64,000 nt of DNA from Bacillus sp. DNRA2 (GCF_012843265.1 NZ_JABAIT010000001.1:434001-498000), one strand, 5' to 3'. Numbered from the stretch's first letter, positions 1 to 8,894 are shown. Program-made: numbers and translations. The notes: a model not told the origin generated them from the letters alone.

Positions 1-713
1 TAACGGACTTCTTTCAAAGTCCTGAGGATTATTATCATTCCTTTTTAATTGGTTCGTTTATGAGAATTGTGCGTTACGTTTCGTTTATGGTGGCGATGGT
101 TTTTCCATCTTTATATGTAGCCCTGCTTACCTTTCACCACGAATTAATTCCAACTGATTTGCTGATTAGCCTCCAAGCCCAGCGTCAGGGGGTGCCGTTT
201 CCAGCAGTTATCGAAATTATCTTGATGGAATTTACATTTGAGGTGCTTAGGGAAGCAGGCGTACGCATGCCACGTGCTGTAGGTCAAACCGTTTCGATTG
301 TTGGAGCGCTTGTGCTCGGGCAAGCGGTAGTGGAAGCTGGTCTGGTTTCGAATGTGCTGGTCATTGTTGTGGCGTTTACGGCAATCGCATCATTTGTATC
401 ACCCATCTATAATTTTTCGACTCCAACAAGGCTTTTGCGTTTTTTGTTTATATTAACCGCCTCGGTGCTAGGTTTATACGGTGTGTTATTGTCACTAATT
501 TTGATGGTTGCTCATTTAGTTAGTTTGCGTTCATTCGGGGTTCCATATTTAGCGCCAGTCGCTCCGTTTCTTATCGAGGATCAAGGTGATGTGTTTATCA
601 GGTTCCCAAATTGGGCAGACGTGCGGAAACCGAGTTATTTAAAAAGTAAAACCTTGAACAACGGGAAAATACATCGTCCTCTTCCACCTAATAATAGGGG
701 GGGATCAGGTTGA
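1..713 (+). CDS. Spore germination receptor subunit A (GerA family), 5'-truncated by the window
   Basis: C-terminal part of a GerA/GerKA-type subunit of a nutrient germinant receptor in the spore inner membrane. The reading frame is open from the first base, so the gene begins upstream. The visible part carries the conserved stretch PTDLLISLQAQRQGVPFP, then GVRMPRAVGQTVSIVGALVLGQAVVEAG, summarised here only by its ends, then several hydrophobic membrane helices and a polar cytoplasmic tail. It overlaps the next gene by 4 bases (TTGA), so the two are translationally coupled. No B subunit is seen downstream; it must lie upstream or be missing. Family assignment is firm; the germinant cannot be predicted. 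Confidence 0.93.
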   Translation, partial: TDFFQSPEDYYHSFLIGSFMRIVRYVSFMVAMVFPSLYVALLTFHHELIPTDLLISLQAQRQGVPFPAVIEIILMEFTFEVLREAGVRMPRAVGQTVSIVGALVLGQAVVEAGLVSNVLVIVVAFTAIASFVSPIYNFSTPTRLLRFLFILTASVLGLYGVLLSLILMVAHLVSLRSFGVPYLAPVAPFLIEDQGDVFIRFPNWADVRKPSYLKSKTLNNGKIHRPLPPNNRGGSG

Positions 714-1945
714 GACGGGGTAAATTGTTTTTGCTCCTTTTGCTAATTCCTATTTTGTTAAGCGGTTGTTGGGATAAAATTGAGCTAAACGATATTGCGG
801 TAGTGACTGGGATTGCTGTGGAAAAAGGTGACAAATATAAATATCGATTTACTATAAGTGCTGTAAATTCTACGGAACTCTCGAAAGCATCTCAGATGGG
901 AAATACAGCAAATACTACTTTTTCCCTCGAGGGGAATTCAGTCTCTGAATTAGCTCGAAAGATGAACGTGGCGATGTCGAGACGCTTAATCTATTCACAT
1001 ACCCGTGTGTTGATTATTGAAAAAAAATTGGCCGAAGAAGGGATTGTTGGCTTTCTAGATTTTCTAGAAAGAAGTGGTGAATTTCGGAATGATTTTAATA
1101 TTTTAATTGCAGAGGATGCAAAGGCTTCTGATGTTTTAAAAATAACTTACCCGGTTCAAAGAGATCCATCGTTAAAGATACACAGCCAGTTAGATTCATT
1201 GCTTGAGGATTGGGGAGGAGACACCAATATTCGCCTTTCTGACTTTATCGTGGCGATTACCGCGAAAGGCAATAATCCTGTTTGTGCAGTAGTCACGATA
1301 AAAGGTGATCCGAAAAAAGGTGAGAGGGTTGATAATAATAAAGGTAACGATTTAGGTGCAATCGTAGTTGTAAAGGGTTTAGGAATTTTTAAGTATGAAA
1401 AATTGTTAGGCACCCTACCCATTAGTAATACTAGGAATTATTTGTGGACACAGGATTTGAAACAGACGGACATAACGGTTGCCTGTGGAAGCGATGAAAC
1501 CAATAATAAGCTCTACAATGATATTCAAATTGTTTCGAGTGTCTCGAAGCTGAGTACTCGATACCATAATGGGAAGGTTGATTTAATTGTTAAGATTACC
1601 GGTGAAGCAAAGTTAGTGGGGACACAATGTCAAGCTTCACTAAAAGAGCTGAAAACCTATAAAAAATACGAAAGAGATTTAAATAAGCATATTGAAGCTT
1701 CTATAACGGGCACGATTAAAAAGATTCAACAGGATTTTAAGGTAGATGTATTCGGATTTGGTGAATACTTGGATCGCAAGCAACATAAGACATTTACGAA
1801 ACTCGATAAAAACTGGGATGAGTATTTTAAAGACGGCACTGTTAAGGTAGACTCAAATATCTTTATTAGAAGGACTGGCGTTCGCAATGACAGCTTTATA
1901 ACTGAAGTCGAAAAAATGAAGCGGGATGAAAATGTAAAAAAGTAG
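710..1945 (+). CDS. Spore germination lipoprotein, Ger(x)C family
   Basis: C subunit of a GerA-type germinant receptor, a lipoprotein on the outer face of the spore inner membrane. A signal peptide with lipobox LSGC ends at Cys20, followed by the family hallmark WDKIELNDIAVVTGIAVEKG. Length (411 aa) is normal. The start is TTG at the 4-base overlap with the A subunit, preceded by a G-rich ribosome site. The A-then-C order resembles the gerK operon rather than gerA. Here C is the last gene and is followed directly by a terminator, so no B subunit follows. Confidence 0.93.
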   Translation: MRRGKLFLLLLLIPILLSGCWDKIELNDIAVVTGIAVEKGDKYKYRFTISAVNSTELSKASQMGNTANTTFSLEGNSVSELARKMNVAMSRRLIYSHTRVLIIEKKLAEEGIVGFLDFLERSGEFRNDFNILIAEDAKASDVLKITYPVQRDPSLKIHSQLDSLLEDWGGDTNIRLSDFIVAITAKGNNPVCAVVTIKGDPKKGERVDNNKGNDLGAIVVVKGLGIFKYEKLLGTLPISNTRNYLWTQDLKQTDITVACGSDETNNKLYNDIQIVSSVSKLSTRYHNGKVDLIVKITGEAKLVGTQCQASLKELKTYKKYERDLNKHIEASITGTIKKIQQDFKVDVFGFGEYLDRKQHKTFTKLDKNWDEYFKDGTVKVDSNIFIRRTGVRNDSFITEVEKMKRDENVKK

Positions 1946-1995
1946 CCCGATGAAAAACATGGATTGGATGTTTAATCATCGGGCTATAATTTTAT
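1944..1995 (+). terminator. Intrinsic terminator of the ger operon
   Basis: Perfect 10-bp stem AGCCCGATGA (1944-1953) with TCATCGGGCT (1976-1985), overlapping the gerC stop codon and followed by an AT-rich tail with ATTTTATT. It separates the ger genes from the convergent penicillin-binding protein gene. Confidence 0.75.
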
Positions 1996-2037
1996 TGTGT
2001 CTTCACTAAGAATAAGAAAAAGTCAGATTTTTACCGG

Positions 2038-4134
2038 TTAATTTGTTAACTCTCCGATTTGATCAATGAGTTTTACCGTTACATCGCGCAGTAGCTGAAG
2101 TCCTTCTTCAACATTCTGCTTCCATTTTGGACTTTCCTCGGCAATTATCTTTTCAATTTCCTTGGCTTTTTGTTTAACCTCTTCAGCCTTCTCCTTAATA
2201 GCTCTGTTGGTGTTTTCCTTTTCGGTGAGCTTAGTATTGACTGAGACAGTTCCAAATTCTCCTTGCTCGATGTAAGGGAGGGACTGCTCGATGATGGCCT
2301 TGAAAATTGGTACAACTGTATCTGAGCTGCTATTTGGCAAATAATGCTCCCGGTCGGTTAAATCATAACCGAGCCATACCGCGCCGACAATGGTGGGGGT
2401 AAACCCTACAAACCATTGATCTTTCGTTCCGTTAATATCCGGATAAGGAAGTTGGGTTGAACCAGTTTTGCCGGCAATTTGAACATTTTCAAGCTTCGTA
2501 CGCTGACCTGTGCCACTTTCTACAACATTGAGGAGCATGGAGGTCATCTCGTTTGCTACTTGTTTTGAAGTAACTTTCTTCGTTTTCGGATTACTTTCGG
2601 CAATCACTTTTCCTGTTGGACCAACGATTTTGGTAATAAAGTGGCTGTCGGTTCGTTTCCCCTCGTTGGCAAAAACCGAATAAGCCTCTGCTAATTGTTT
2701 TGGTGAAATACCTTTATGCATCCCGCCTAGAGCTATCGCTAAATGTTCATCTTGTTTTTCGTATGGAATGCCAAAGCGTTCAAGGGCGTTCAAGCCTTTG
2801 TCAACACCTATTCTATCCAACAGCCAAACAGCTGGTAGATTGACAGAGTTCTCAACCGCTTGATACATTGGAATTTCGCCTTGGTAGGTGCGTGAAGCAT
2901 TTTCCGGCTGATACGTTCCAAACGATAACTGCTGATCGACAAGCATCGAGGTCGATTTATAACCTTCCTCAAGAGCAGGCGTATATACTGCCAACGGCTT
3001 CATAGTTGAACCAGGCTGAGCTTTTAATTGGGTTGCCCGGTTAAAACCACGAAACACATAGTCACCACGTCCACCAACTACCGCACGAATTCCTCCTGTT
3101 TTCGGATCTAGCAAAATCCCACCACTTTGCACGAGGGTAGAACGATCCTGACCTCTTGGAAACAGGGAGTTATTGGCATAGACCTTCTCTAATGTCGACT
3201 GCAGATTTTGGTCCATTTCCGTATAAATATGGTAGCCGCGCGTAAAGATTTCATCTTGAGTTAAACCAAACTGGTTAATCGCTTCATCTAATACTGAATC
3301 GACGTAATATGGATAAGATCTTTCAATATAGCTTCCGCCACCATCCTCAAGCTTAATTTGTTCATTTTTAGCAGCTTTATAGTCGGTGTCCGTTATCATT
3401 CCTAATTCCTTCATCTTCGCAAGGACGACATCACGGCGTTCAATTGCCCGATCGTAATGCTTATAAGGGTCACGGGCCGATGGTGATTGCAGTAAACCAG
3501 CAAGAAGTGCAGCTTCACTAAGCGTTACTTGCTCTATCGGCTTATTAAAATATTTCTTTGAAGCAGAACCAATTCCCCATGCACCGCTGCCAAAATAAAC
3601 TTGGTTTAAGTACATTTGCAGGATTTCGTCCTTCTCGTAATGCTTTTCAATTTCAATCGCTAAAAATAGTTCTTCTAATTTACGTTTATACGTTTGTTCA
3701 GGTGAAAGCAGAGCATTTTTCGTTAATTGCTGCGTTAGGGTACTCCCGCCACCAGTGATTTCAAGGGCGAATAAATTACTGAAAAAGGCACGTGCAATCC
3801 CTTTTACATCAAAACCGTTATGCTCATAAAAGCGTTCATCCTCAATCGCCACAACAGCATTTTTTACATGGTTAGGGAGTTGTTCAACCGTAATTCCCTT
3901 TGTCCGATTGGTAGATAGGTTACTAGCTACTTCTCCATCTTTATCATAAATAATCGTTGCTTGGCTTAAGCCATCCTTTAAAGTTTGGACATTGGCTCGA
4001 CTGGCCATAAACGCAAAAAAGGAAATGGTCAATAAAATAAAGACCAAAACAAGCAATAAAATAATCTTTGTCAGGTGATACTTTTTCCATAAGTGCACAA
4101 TTGAATCACGCAAAGAAAGAATAAGCTTCTGCAT
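2038..4134 (-). CDS. Class A penicillin-binding protein (transglycosylase/transpeptidase)
   Basis: Bifunctional peptidoglycan synthase anchored by one N-terminal membrane helix (about residues 22-44). The GT51 glycosyltransferase domain has the catalytic motif EDERFYEHNG (98-107) and GGSTLTQQLTKN (129-140). The transpeptidase domain has all three active-site motifs: STMK (376-379), SVN (430-432) and KTG (556-558). A charged, probably helical tail of about 70 residues follows. At 698 aa it is close to sporulation-associated PbpF/PbpG of B. subtilis, but I cannot choose between these or another PBP1A-type paralogue. A GGAGA ribosome site lies 8 bases before the ATG. Confidence 0.93.
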   Translation of the reverse strand: MQKLILSLRDSIVHLWKKYHLTKIILLLVLVFILLTISFFAFMASRANVQTLKDGLSQATIIYDKDGEVASNLSTNRTKGITVEQLPNHVKNAVVAIEDERFYEHNGFDVKGIARAFFSNLFALEITGGGSTLTQQLTKNALLSPEQTYKRKLEELFLAIEIEKHYEKDEILQMYLNQVYFGSGAWGIGSASKKYFNKPIEQVTLSEAALLAGLLQSPSARDPYKHYDRAIERRDVVLAKMKELGMITDTDYKAAKNEQIKLEDGGGSYIERSYPYYVDSVLDEAINQFGLTQDEIFTRGYHIYTEMDQNLQSTLEKVYANNSLFPRGQDRSTLVQSGGILLDPKTGGIRAVVGGRGDYVFRGFNRATQLKAQPGSTMKPLAVYTPALEEGYKSTSMLVDQQLSFGTYQPENASRTYQGEIPMYQAVENSVNLPAVWLLDRIGVDKGLNALERFGIPYEKQDEHLAIALGGMHKGISPKQLAEAYSVFANEGKRTDSHFITKIVGPTGKVIAESNPKTKKVTSKQVANEMTSMLLNVVESGTGQRTKLENVQIAGKTGSTQLPYPDINGTKDQWFVGFTPTIVGAVWLGYDLTDREHYLPNSSSDTVVPIFKAIIEQSLPYIEQGEFGTVSVNTKLTEKENTNRAIKEKAEEVKQKAKEIEKIIAEESPKWKQNVEEGLQLLRDVTVKLIDQIGELTN

Positions 4135-4207
4135 AATCGTTCTCCATACTTCCTATAATTTATTTCATTAATTGTACTCTCACAGGAAGCACTTGGCAAA
4201 GAAAAAA

Positions 4208-4260
4208 TGCAGCGCATTAACGCAGTGGGGGACAGTCCCCCACTGCGTTAATGCGCTGCA
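4208..4260. repeat. 53-bp perfect palindrome, GGGGGAC-core repeat copy 1
   Basis: Two 26-bp arms that are exact reverse complements around a single central A (4234). The core is GGGGGACAGTCCCCC and the outer arms read TGCAGCGCATTAACGCAGTG. It lies between two convergent or tandem minus-strand genes. Other copies with the same core but different arms occur at 9003-9058, 10170-10210, 11825-11873 and 20250-20303. Confidence 0.9.
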
Positions 4261-4271
4261 GCGTGTGCTCG

Positions 4272-4484
4272 TTATGAATTGATTTGTTCCCAATCGCTGT
4301 ACAGGCCGCTGCCGTTGCAGCCAGGGCAGTCGTAAGGATTGGTGTAATAAACAAACTCATTTACGGGGAATGAGTGAAAGCCCTTACCATAACAGTCCGG
4401 ACATTTATTTTGCGTTTTCATATTGTTTACGTGGTTTTCATAACGTGATTCCTTCCATTGTTGGTAAGCATCGAGCAAACCCAT
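4272..4484 (-). CDS. Small protein with two DnaJ-type CxxCxGxG zinc-binding motifs
   Basis: A 70-residue protein with two copies of the DnaJ cysteine motif: CPDCYGKG (28-35) and CPGCNGSG (53-60), spaced so that the four cysteines could bind one zinc ion. The N-terminal 25 residues are charged and probably helical. A good ribosome site (GAGGTGAG) precedes the ATG. There is no J-domain. Such short CxxCxGxG proteins are common, mostly uncharacterised, Bacillus hypotheticals. It stands alone between the palindrome and the divergent MFS gene. Function unknown. Confidence 0.75.
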   Translation of the reverse strand: MGLLDAYQQWKESRYENHVNNMKTQNKCPDCYGKGFHSFPVNEFVYYTNPYDCPGCNGSGLYSDWEQINS

Positions 4485-4642
4485 GACCTCACCTCAACTT
4501 TTTTCATAGTATGGTTTACCAGTGGAAAATTTATACTCCATTGAAGGTCTAATTAATATCATTAGTAAATCGAAATACAATAAGATAAAATAGTCATTGT
4601 TATTCAAAATCACAGAAGATCATTAACGAGAAGAGGACGATT

Positions 4643-5857
4643 ATGAGTCAACAAGTCGCAAAAAAATCAGCAGAGCTCAGCCATGTGAAAGAGAAAATCT
4701 GGACGAAAGACTTTCTACTGATTTGTTTGGCTAACTTTTTTATTTTTCTAGGCTTTCAAATGACATTGCCGACCATTCCGTTATTTGTTGAAGAACTCGG
4801 TGGGAATGATCAAATGATTGGTTTTGTTGTTGGTGTATTTACCTTCTCGGCCTTATTGTTGCGACCATTTGCTGGTCATGCTCTAGAATCAAAGGGAAGG
4901 GGTTTGGTGTATTTAACAGGACTCGCTATCTTTGTCCTTTCAGTAGGAGCATATGGGTTTGCAACAGGAATTATGTTTTTATTAGTATTGCGGATTATTC
5001 AGGGAGTAGGGTGGGGCTTTTCAACAACAGCCTCAGGAACGATTGCCACCGATTTAATACCGCCAAAGCGCCGTGGCGAGGGGATGGGCTTTTATGGTTT
5101 ATCAGGAAATGTCGCTATGGCATTCGGCCCTTCATTAGGATTGGCTCTCGCAGGCACGATTAGCTTTAAGATGTTATTTTTCATTTGTGCTGGTCTCGGA
5201 CTATCAGCGCTGTTATTAGCAGTCAATATAAAGTACAAAAAGGTTGAAAGACCCGCAGCGCATTCGCCTGCAGCAGCTGTAAGTGGAAAAAAGCTTGATT
5301 TAATTGAAAAATCAGCGTTGTCACCGTCACTGTTACTATTTTTCAATACCGTGACGTTCGGGGGAATTGCCACATTTCTTCCATTGTATACTGCGCAAAA
5401 GGATATTTCGGGGATTCAATGGTATTTTCTTCTTTACGCAATTGCTTTAATGCTGACAAGAACATTTTCAGGGCAAATTTATGATCGAAAAGGTCATAAG
5501 GCGGTTTACATCCCCGGAGCATTATTAATCATCGTTGCGATGCTGCTATTAATGTGGCTGCCGAATAGTGTAACCCTATATGGTGCTGCGATATGTTATG
5601 GATTAGGATTTGGAACGATTCAACCGGCCCTGCAGGCCTGGTCAGTTGATCAAGCTCCACCACATCGGAAAGGCATGGCGAACGCCACCTTCTTCTCATT
5701 TTTCGATTTGGGAATTGGGATCGGGGCGATGCTGTTTGGAGTAATTGGACAAAGATTAGGTTATGAGAGCATCTATTTAACTTCGGCTATATCCGTTCTC
5801 ATATCGATCATACTGTATCTTATTATGATTACAAAAAAACGTGAAAGCTTAACATAA
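4643..5857 (+). CDS. Major facilitator superfamily transporter
   Basis: A 404-residue, 12-helix MFS permease. Visible hallmarks are the loop 2-3 region (LLRPFAGHALESKGRG), the motif-C-like helix 5 (GFYGLSGNVAMAFGPSLGLALAG, given by its ends only) and a second-half repeat with FSGQIYDRKGHKAVYIPG. About 30 hydrophilic residues precede helix 1. It resembles the YwoG/drug:H+ antiporter group of Bacillus, but the substrate cannot be inferred. It is a single-gene unit with its own terminator downstream. Confidence 0.85.
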   Translation: MSQQVAKKSAELSHVKEKIWTKDFLLICLANFFIFLGFQMTLPTIPLFVEELGGNDQMIGFVVGVFTFSALLLRPFAGHALESKGRGLVYLTGLAIFVLSVGAYGFATGIMFLLVLRIIQGVGWGFSTTASGTIATDLIPPKRRGEGMGFYGLSGNVAMAFGPSLGLALAGTISFKMLFFICAGLGLSALLLAVNIKYKKVERPAAHSPAAAVSGKKLDLIEKSALSPSLLLFFNTVTFGGIATFLPLYTAQKDISGIQWYFLLYAIALMLTRTFSGQIYDRKGHKAVYIPGALLIIVAMLLLMWLPNSVTLYGAAICYGLGFGTIQPALQAWSVDQAPPHRKGMANATFFSFFDLGIGIGAMLFGVIGQRLGYESIYLTSAISVLISIILYLIMITKKRESLT

Positions 5858-5866
5858 TCAACTCTT

Positions 5867-5904
5867 AACGCTTTTCCTGGGACATGGGGAAAGGCGTTTT
5901 TTTT
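5867..5904 (+). terminator. Intrinsic terminator after the MFS gene
   Basis: Stem AACGCTTTTCC (5867-5877) pairs with GGAAAGGCGTT (5888-5898) with one G-U pair, followed directly by eight T residues. Confidence 0.85.
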
Positions 5905-6197
5905 GTAAAATAAAGATTGTTTCTGGTCTGGAATGGTAGAGCCACCGTTTACTTCCATTTTTCTTGTTACATTCCTGAAATAGTTTGTTAAGAAGATTCC
6001 TGATGGTGGGACTAAAGGAGATAATTGTAAATTTTTATTAATTGGTAGAAAACTCCACATTAAACTCTAAACCTATTAAAATCTAGCTTTTTTAAGCTGA
6101 TTTTTCTATCCCAATTTTTGGATAATGAATTCAAATATTACAGATGTTAGCCTACTAGTAGAGCAAGACAACAAGATTACTAGGAGGTTTTATCATT
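5905..6197. other. Intergenic stretch without a recognisable gene
   Basis: About 290 AT-rich bases before the cell-wall hydrolase. I see only a small GCTTTTTTAAGC dyad near 6087 and the AGGAGG ribosome site at its end. A minus-strand open frame covering it has no ribosome site and no protein-like composition. A sporulation promoter is possible but no sigma-E, -F, -G or -K match could be defended. Confidence 0.4.
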
Positions 6198-6800
6198 ATG
6201 AAAAACATGAAGAAGCTAGTATTAGCATCTATTTTATCATTATCAGTATCTATGTTTGCGGCTAATCAAGAGTCAGAGGCTGCTGGAACCCATGTTGTCC
6301 AATCGGGTGAAAGCCTATATAAAATCGGGGTAAAATACGGTGTGCCTGTGGCGGCAATCAAAAAGGCCAACAATCTAACAAGCGATATGATTTACCCAGG
6401 CCAAAGCTTTTCAATTCCGGATTCAACTGTCTCAGCGGCTGATAAGGACCTGATGGCGCGCCTAGTATATGCTGAGGCCAAAGGAGAGCCCTATGCTGGT
6501 AAAGTCGCAGTAGCAACAGTTATTTTAAACAGAGTCGATAGCCCTGACTTTCCTAACACAGTCCGAGATGTCATTTATCAAATTTCTAGCAGCGGTAGCT
6601 ATGCGTTTACACCTGTAAAAACGGGTTCGATAAATCAAGCGGCAGATGCCGAATCGCAAAAAGCAGTCAACGAAGCACTCGCGTTTAGAGGCCAAGGAAA
6701 TGGGTCGGTTTATTTCTATAATCCTAATACGGCAGTAAGCCAATGGATTTTTTCACGCCCAGTGACGGTAACAATCGGTAACCACCGCTTTGCAAAATAA
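6198..6800 (+). CDS. Secreted LysM cell-wall hydrolase of the SleB/CwlJ family
   Basis: Exported peptidoglycan hydrolase. Domains in order: a signal peptide (about 1-28, ending near SEAAG), one LysM wall-binding repeat (about 32-75, HVVQSGESLYKIGVKYGV) and a Hydrolase_2 catalytic domain (about 83-198) with the family signature LMARLVYAEAKGEPYAGKVA, the catalytic glutamate being in AEA. The architecture matches YkvT-type proteins of B. subtilis and cortex-lytic enzymes, so a role in spore cortex or cell-wall turnover is likely. An AGGAGG ribosome site precedes the ATG and a strong terminator follows. Confidence 0.9.
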   Translation: MKNMKKLVLASILSLSVSMFAANQESEAAGTHVVQSGESLYKIGVKYGVPVAAIKKANNLTSDMIYPGQSFSIPDSTVSAADKDLMARLVYAEAKGEPYAGKVAVATVILNRVDSPDFPNTVRDVIYQISSSGSYAFTPVKTGSINQAADAESQKAVNEALAFRGQGNGSVYFYNPNTAVSQWIFSRPVTVTIGNHRFAK

Positions 6801-6811
6801 TCTATATTAAC

Positions 6812-6846
6812 AAAGCCTGCACTCCGAAATGGAATGCAGGCTTTTC
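6812..6846 (+). terminator. Intrinsic terminator after the LysM hydrolase
   Basis: AAAGCCTGCA..TCC pairs with GGA..TGCAGGCTTTT; a stable GC-rich stem followed by a T-tract. Confidence 0.85.
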
Positions 6847-6861
6847 GCTATTTTGATATGG

Positions 6862-6900
6862 CTTGTGCCTGTCGCCCCTAGGCGAGCCGTTTTAGCTTTT
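6862..6900. repeat. Fragment of the 42.7-kb dispersed repeat element
   Basis: The 17 bases CTTGTGCCTGTCGCCCC and the following GCGAGCCG..GCTTTT match the internal part of the element at 42720-42978 (there at about 42853-42891) with a few substitutions. It is probably a decayed remnant of the same repeat family. Confidence 0.6.
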
Positions 6901-6905
6901 CGATA

Positions 6906-8195
6906 TTAGCTATATTGTGGACGTAGTTTCGAGCGTTTGTTGACGTGCTGTTCGGCACTTAATGCAGCAATCGCCCCGTCAGCAGCTGAGATAACGGCTT
7001 GCTTAATCGGCGTTCTGCGCGCATCGCCCCCGGCAAATACTCCATCAACATTTGTACGTAAATAGTCATCGACGATAATATAGCCTTCTTCATCGCGTTT
7101 GACAGTATCTTTCAGGAAGTCTGTACCAGGCATCATTCCGCCTAAGTATAGGAAGACCCCATCGACATCCCAAGTTTGCTCCGCTTTTTGGTCATCAAGA
7201 ATGACGATTTTCTCAACGCTGTCAGTTCCTTGAATTTCTTTTAAGCGATAGCGCTTGTAAATTTCGACATTTGGCTTGCTTTCCAATCCGGAAAGGTCGG
7301 CTTCACCTTTAACCTGGGCAAGAGGAACTAATAGTTTAACGGTTTTACAATATTTAGAAAGAACTTCAGCTTCGTGAATGGCTTCTTCGTTATCACCAAT
7401 TACAGCAACAACACGGTCTTGATAGAAAGCAGCGTCGCAGGTTGAGCAGTAGCTAACGCCACGACCTGTAAACTCTTCTTCACCGGCTATTTTACTTGAA
7501 GGTGCTTTTGCTCCTACACCGATAAAGACGCTCTTCGCTTGAATTGTGCCCTCTGCAACGACAATTTTCTTGATTTCTTCAGTAAAATCAACCGAAAGAA
7601 CGGTAGTACGCACGAAATCTGCACCAAAATCCTTCGCTTGAGCTTGCATGCGTGTTAATAATTCTAGCCCTGTAAGCTCTTCGCGAACGCCAGGGTAGTT
7701 GGCAATTTTGTGAGTAATCGCTAGTGTACCGGCTTTTGGAGCCTTGTCGATCACGAGTGTTTTCAATTTACCACGCGCTGCATAAACAGCTGCAGATGCT
7801 CCAGCTGGACCACCACCGATGGTAACAAGATCATACACCTCATTCAATACATCCGCTGTCACGGGCTTGAAAATTGAATCAGCATCACCTTGTTCTTGAG
7901 GTGCTGCTGTAGTCGCAGTTGCGTTAGTTGAAGCTGCAGCTGCAGCAGCTTGCTCATCGGTAATTCCCAATAGCTTTTTCAACTTTTTCTCTTGGAAGCC
8001 TAATACAAGCTTGCCATTGATTAAAGTTGCAGGTGTTCCCATGATTTTTCTTTCTCTTAATTGATCGAAATATTCCTTATGAATCGATGCATTTCGTTCT
8101 TCATATTCGAAGCCCCAATCTTTTAGGGCAGCTTTTACTTTTTCACAATGCGGGCAGCCAGTGCTGCTGTATACGATGATTTCAGGTTTTGACAT
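6906..8195 (-). CDS. Glutaredoxin-flavin disulfide reductase fusion protein
   Basis: A 429-residue fusion. Residues 1-80 are a glutaredoxin/NrdH-like domain with active site CPHC (14-17) and the cis-proline segment GTPATLI. An Ala/Thr-rich linker (about 83-105) leads to a thioredoxin-reductase-like domain with the FAD motif GGGPAG (127-132) and the redox pair CSTC followed by D (250-254). The pyridine-nucleotide region reads VAVIGDNEEA and lacks the HRRxxxR segment that binds the NADPH phosphate in canonical TrxB, so cofactor choice may differ. Likely a cytosolic thiol-disulfide reductase carrying its own electron acceptor. A sigma-A promoter with a PerR box lies upstream, suggesting peroxide induction. 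Confidence 0.88.
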   Translation of the reverse strand: MSKPEIIVYSSTGCPHCEKVKAALKDWGFEYEERNASIHKEYFDQLRERKIMGTPATLINGKLVLGFQEKKLKKLLGITDEQAAAAAASTNATATTAAPQEQGDADSIFKPVTADVLNEVYDLVTIGGGPAGASAAVYAARGKLKTLVIDKAPKAGTLAITHKIANYPGVREELTGLELLTRMQAQAKDFGADFVRTTVLSVDFTEEIKKIVVAEGTIQAKSVFIGVGAKAPSSKIAGEEEFTGRGVSYCSTCDAAFYQDRVVAVIGDNEEAIHEAEVLSKYCKTVKLLVPLAQVKGEADLSGLESKPNVEIYKRYRLKEIQGTDSVEKIVILDDQKAEQTWDVDGVFLYLGGMMPGTDFLKDTVKRDEEGYIIVDDYLRTNVDGVFAGGDARRTPIKQAVISAADGAIAALSAEQHVNKRSKLRPQYS

Positions 8196-8328
8196 AGTGT
8201 GTGCCTCCTATTATTAAGTAACGATTATTTTCTTCCTTTAGGTAAAAATAATGCTTGCTTATTCGTTGAAAATTAGTGATGAATTTTTAAAGTTATTGTT
8301 ATTTTGTCCTATTTTTTAATCTAACGTA

Positions 8329-8357
8329 ATCATAGTATAGGTCAAAATTAAAGTCAA
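8329..8357 (-). promoter_or_regulatory. Sigma-A promoter of the glutaredoxin-reductase gene
   Basis: On the minus strand, -35 TTGACT (8357-8352) and -10 TATGAT (8334-8329) with a 17-bp spacer. Transcription would begin near 8322, about 125 bases before the ATG. Confidence 0.7.
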
Positions 8358-8364
8358 TCCTTTT

Positions 8365-8379
8365 TAATAATTATTATAA
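8365..8379 (-). promoter_or_regulatory. PerR box upstream of the glutaredoxin-reductase gene
   Basis: TAATAATTATTATAA (plus-strand reading) matches the B. subtilis PerR consensus TTATAATNATTATAA at all but one defined position. It ends 7 bp upstream of the -35 element, the same distance as at katA. Confidence 0.7.
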
Positions 8380-8397
8380 ACAAAATCATCTATTTGA

Positions 8398-8430
8398 CAA
8401 AAAAGCCCAACATATTTTGTATGTTGGGCT
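8398..8430 (-). terminator. Intrinsic terminator of dps
   Basis: Dyad AGCCCAACAT (8404-8413) with ATGTTGGGCT (8421-8430); on the minus strand it is followed by a run of U residues (complement of the AAAAAA at 8399-8404). Confidence 0.85.
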
Positions 8431-8447
8431 AAGATGTATGAATAAAT

Positions 8448-8894
8448 TTAAATGGATTTACCTAAGTATGCGGTTAGCATCCAAACGTGTTTTTCAAGAC
8501 CAGAGTGGATGGCAAGAAGCATATCGCCAGTTGTTTCATCACTTAATTCTGCAGCAAGGCTCATGCCTTCCTTTAATTCACCAATAATAAGCATGAAATC
8601 ATTGATAATCGCTTGAACCATTTCTTGAGAAGCTTCAGAACCATTTGCCTCTTGAATCGAGGAAAGTTCAAGGTTTTCTCTCATTGTTGCGACTGGAACG
8701 CCACCAATTGCTAGCAAACGCTCGGCGATTTCATCTACGTGTAACGCAGCTTCATTGTAAAGCTCTTCAAATTTTACGTGTAGAGTGAAAAATTGTTCAC
8801 CCTTCACATACCAATGATAATTATGTAATTTAACATACAGAACTGACCAGTTGGCGATTTGCTTGTTTAAAACATGAGTAAGTTGATTCTTCAT
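8448..8894 (-). CDS. dps: Dps/MrgA-family DNA-protecting mini-ferritin
   Basis: Ferritin-like protein of 148 aa that forms dodecamers, oxidises ferrous iron with peroxide and shields DNA. The signature is intact: NYHWYVKG (24-31) with the ferroxidase His, then [14 protein letters not shown] (52-65) with the ferroxidase Asp/Glu, and the C-terminal helix [10 protein letters not shown]. An AGGAGG ribosome site precedes the ATG and a terminator follows. It sits beside two peroxide-defence genes. A PerR box was looked for upstream and only a poor match was found. Confidence 0.93.
   Translation of the reverse strand: MKNQLTHVLNKQIANWSVLYVKLHNYHWYVKGEQFFTLHVKFEELYNEAALHVDEIAERLLAIGGVPVATMRENLELSSIQEANGSEASQEMVQAIINDFMLIIGELKEGMSLAAELSDETTGDMLLAIHSGLEKHVWMLTAYLGKSI

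Noticed and set aside
5773-6060. 95-residue minus-strand open frame
   Set aside because: Covers the MFS gene end and its terminator, no ribosome site, no protein-like pattern.
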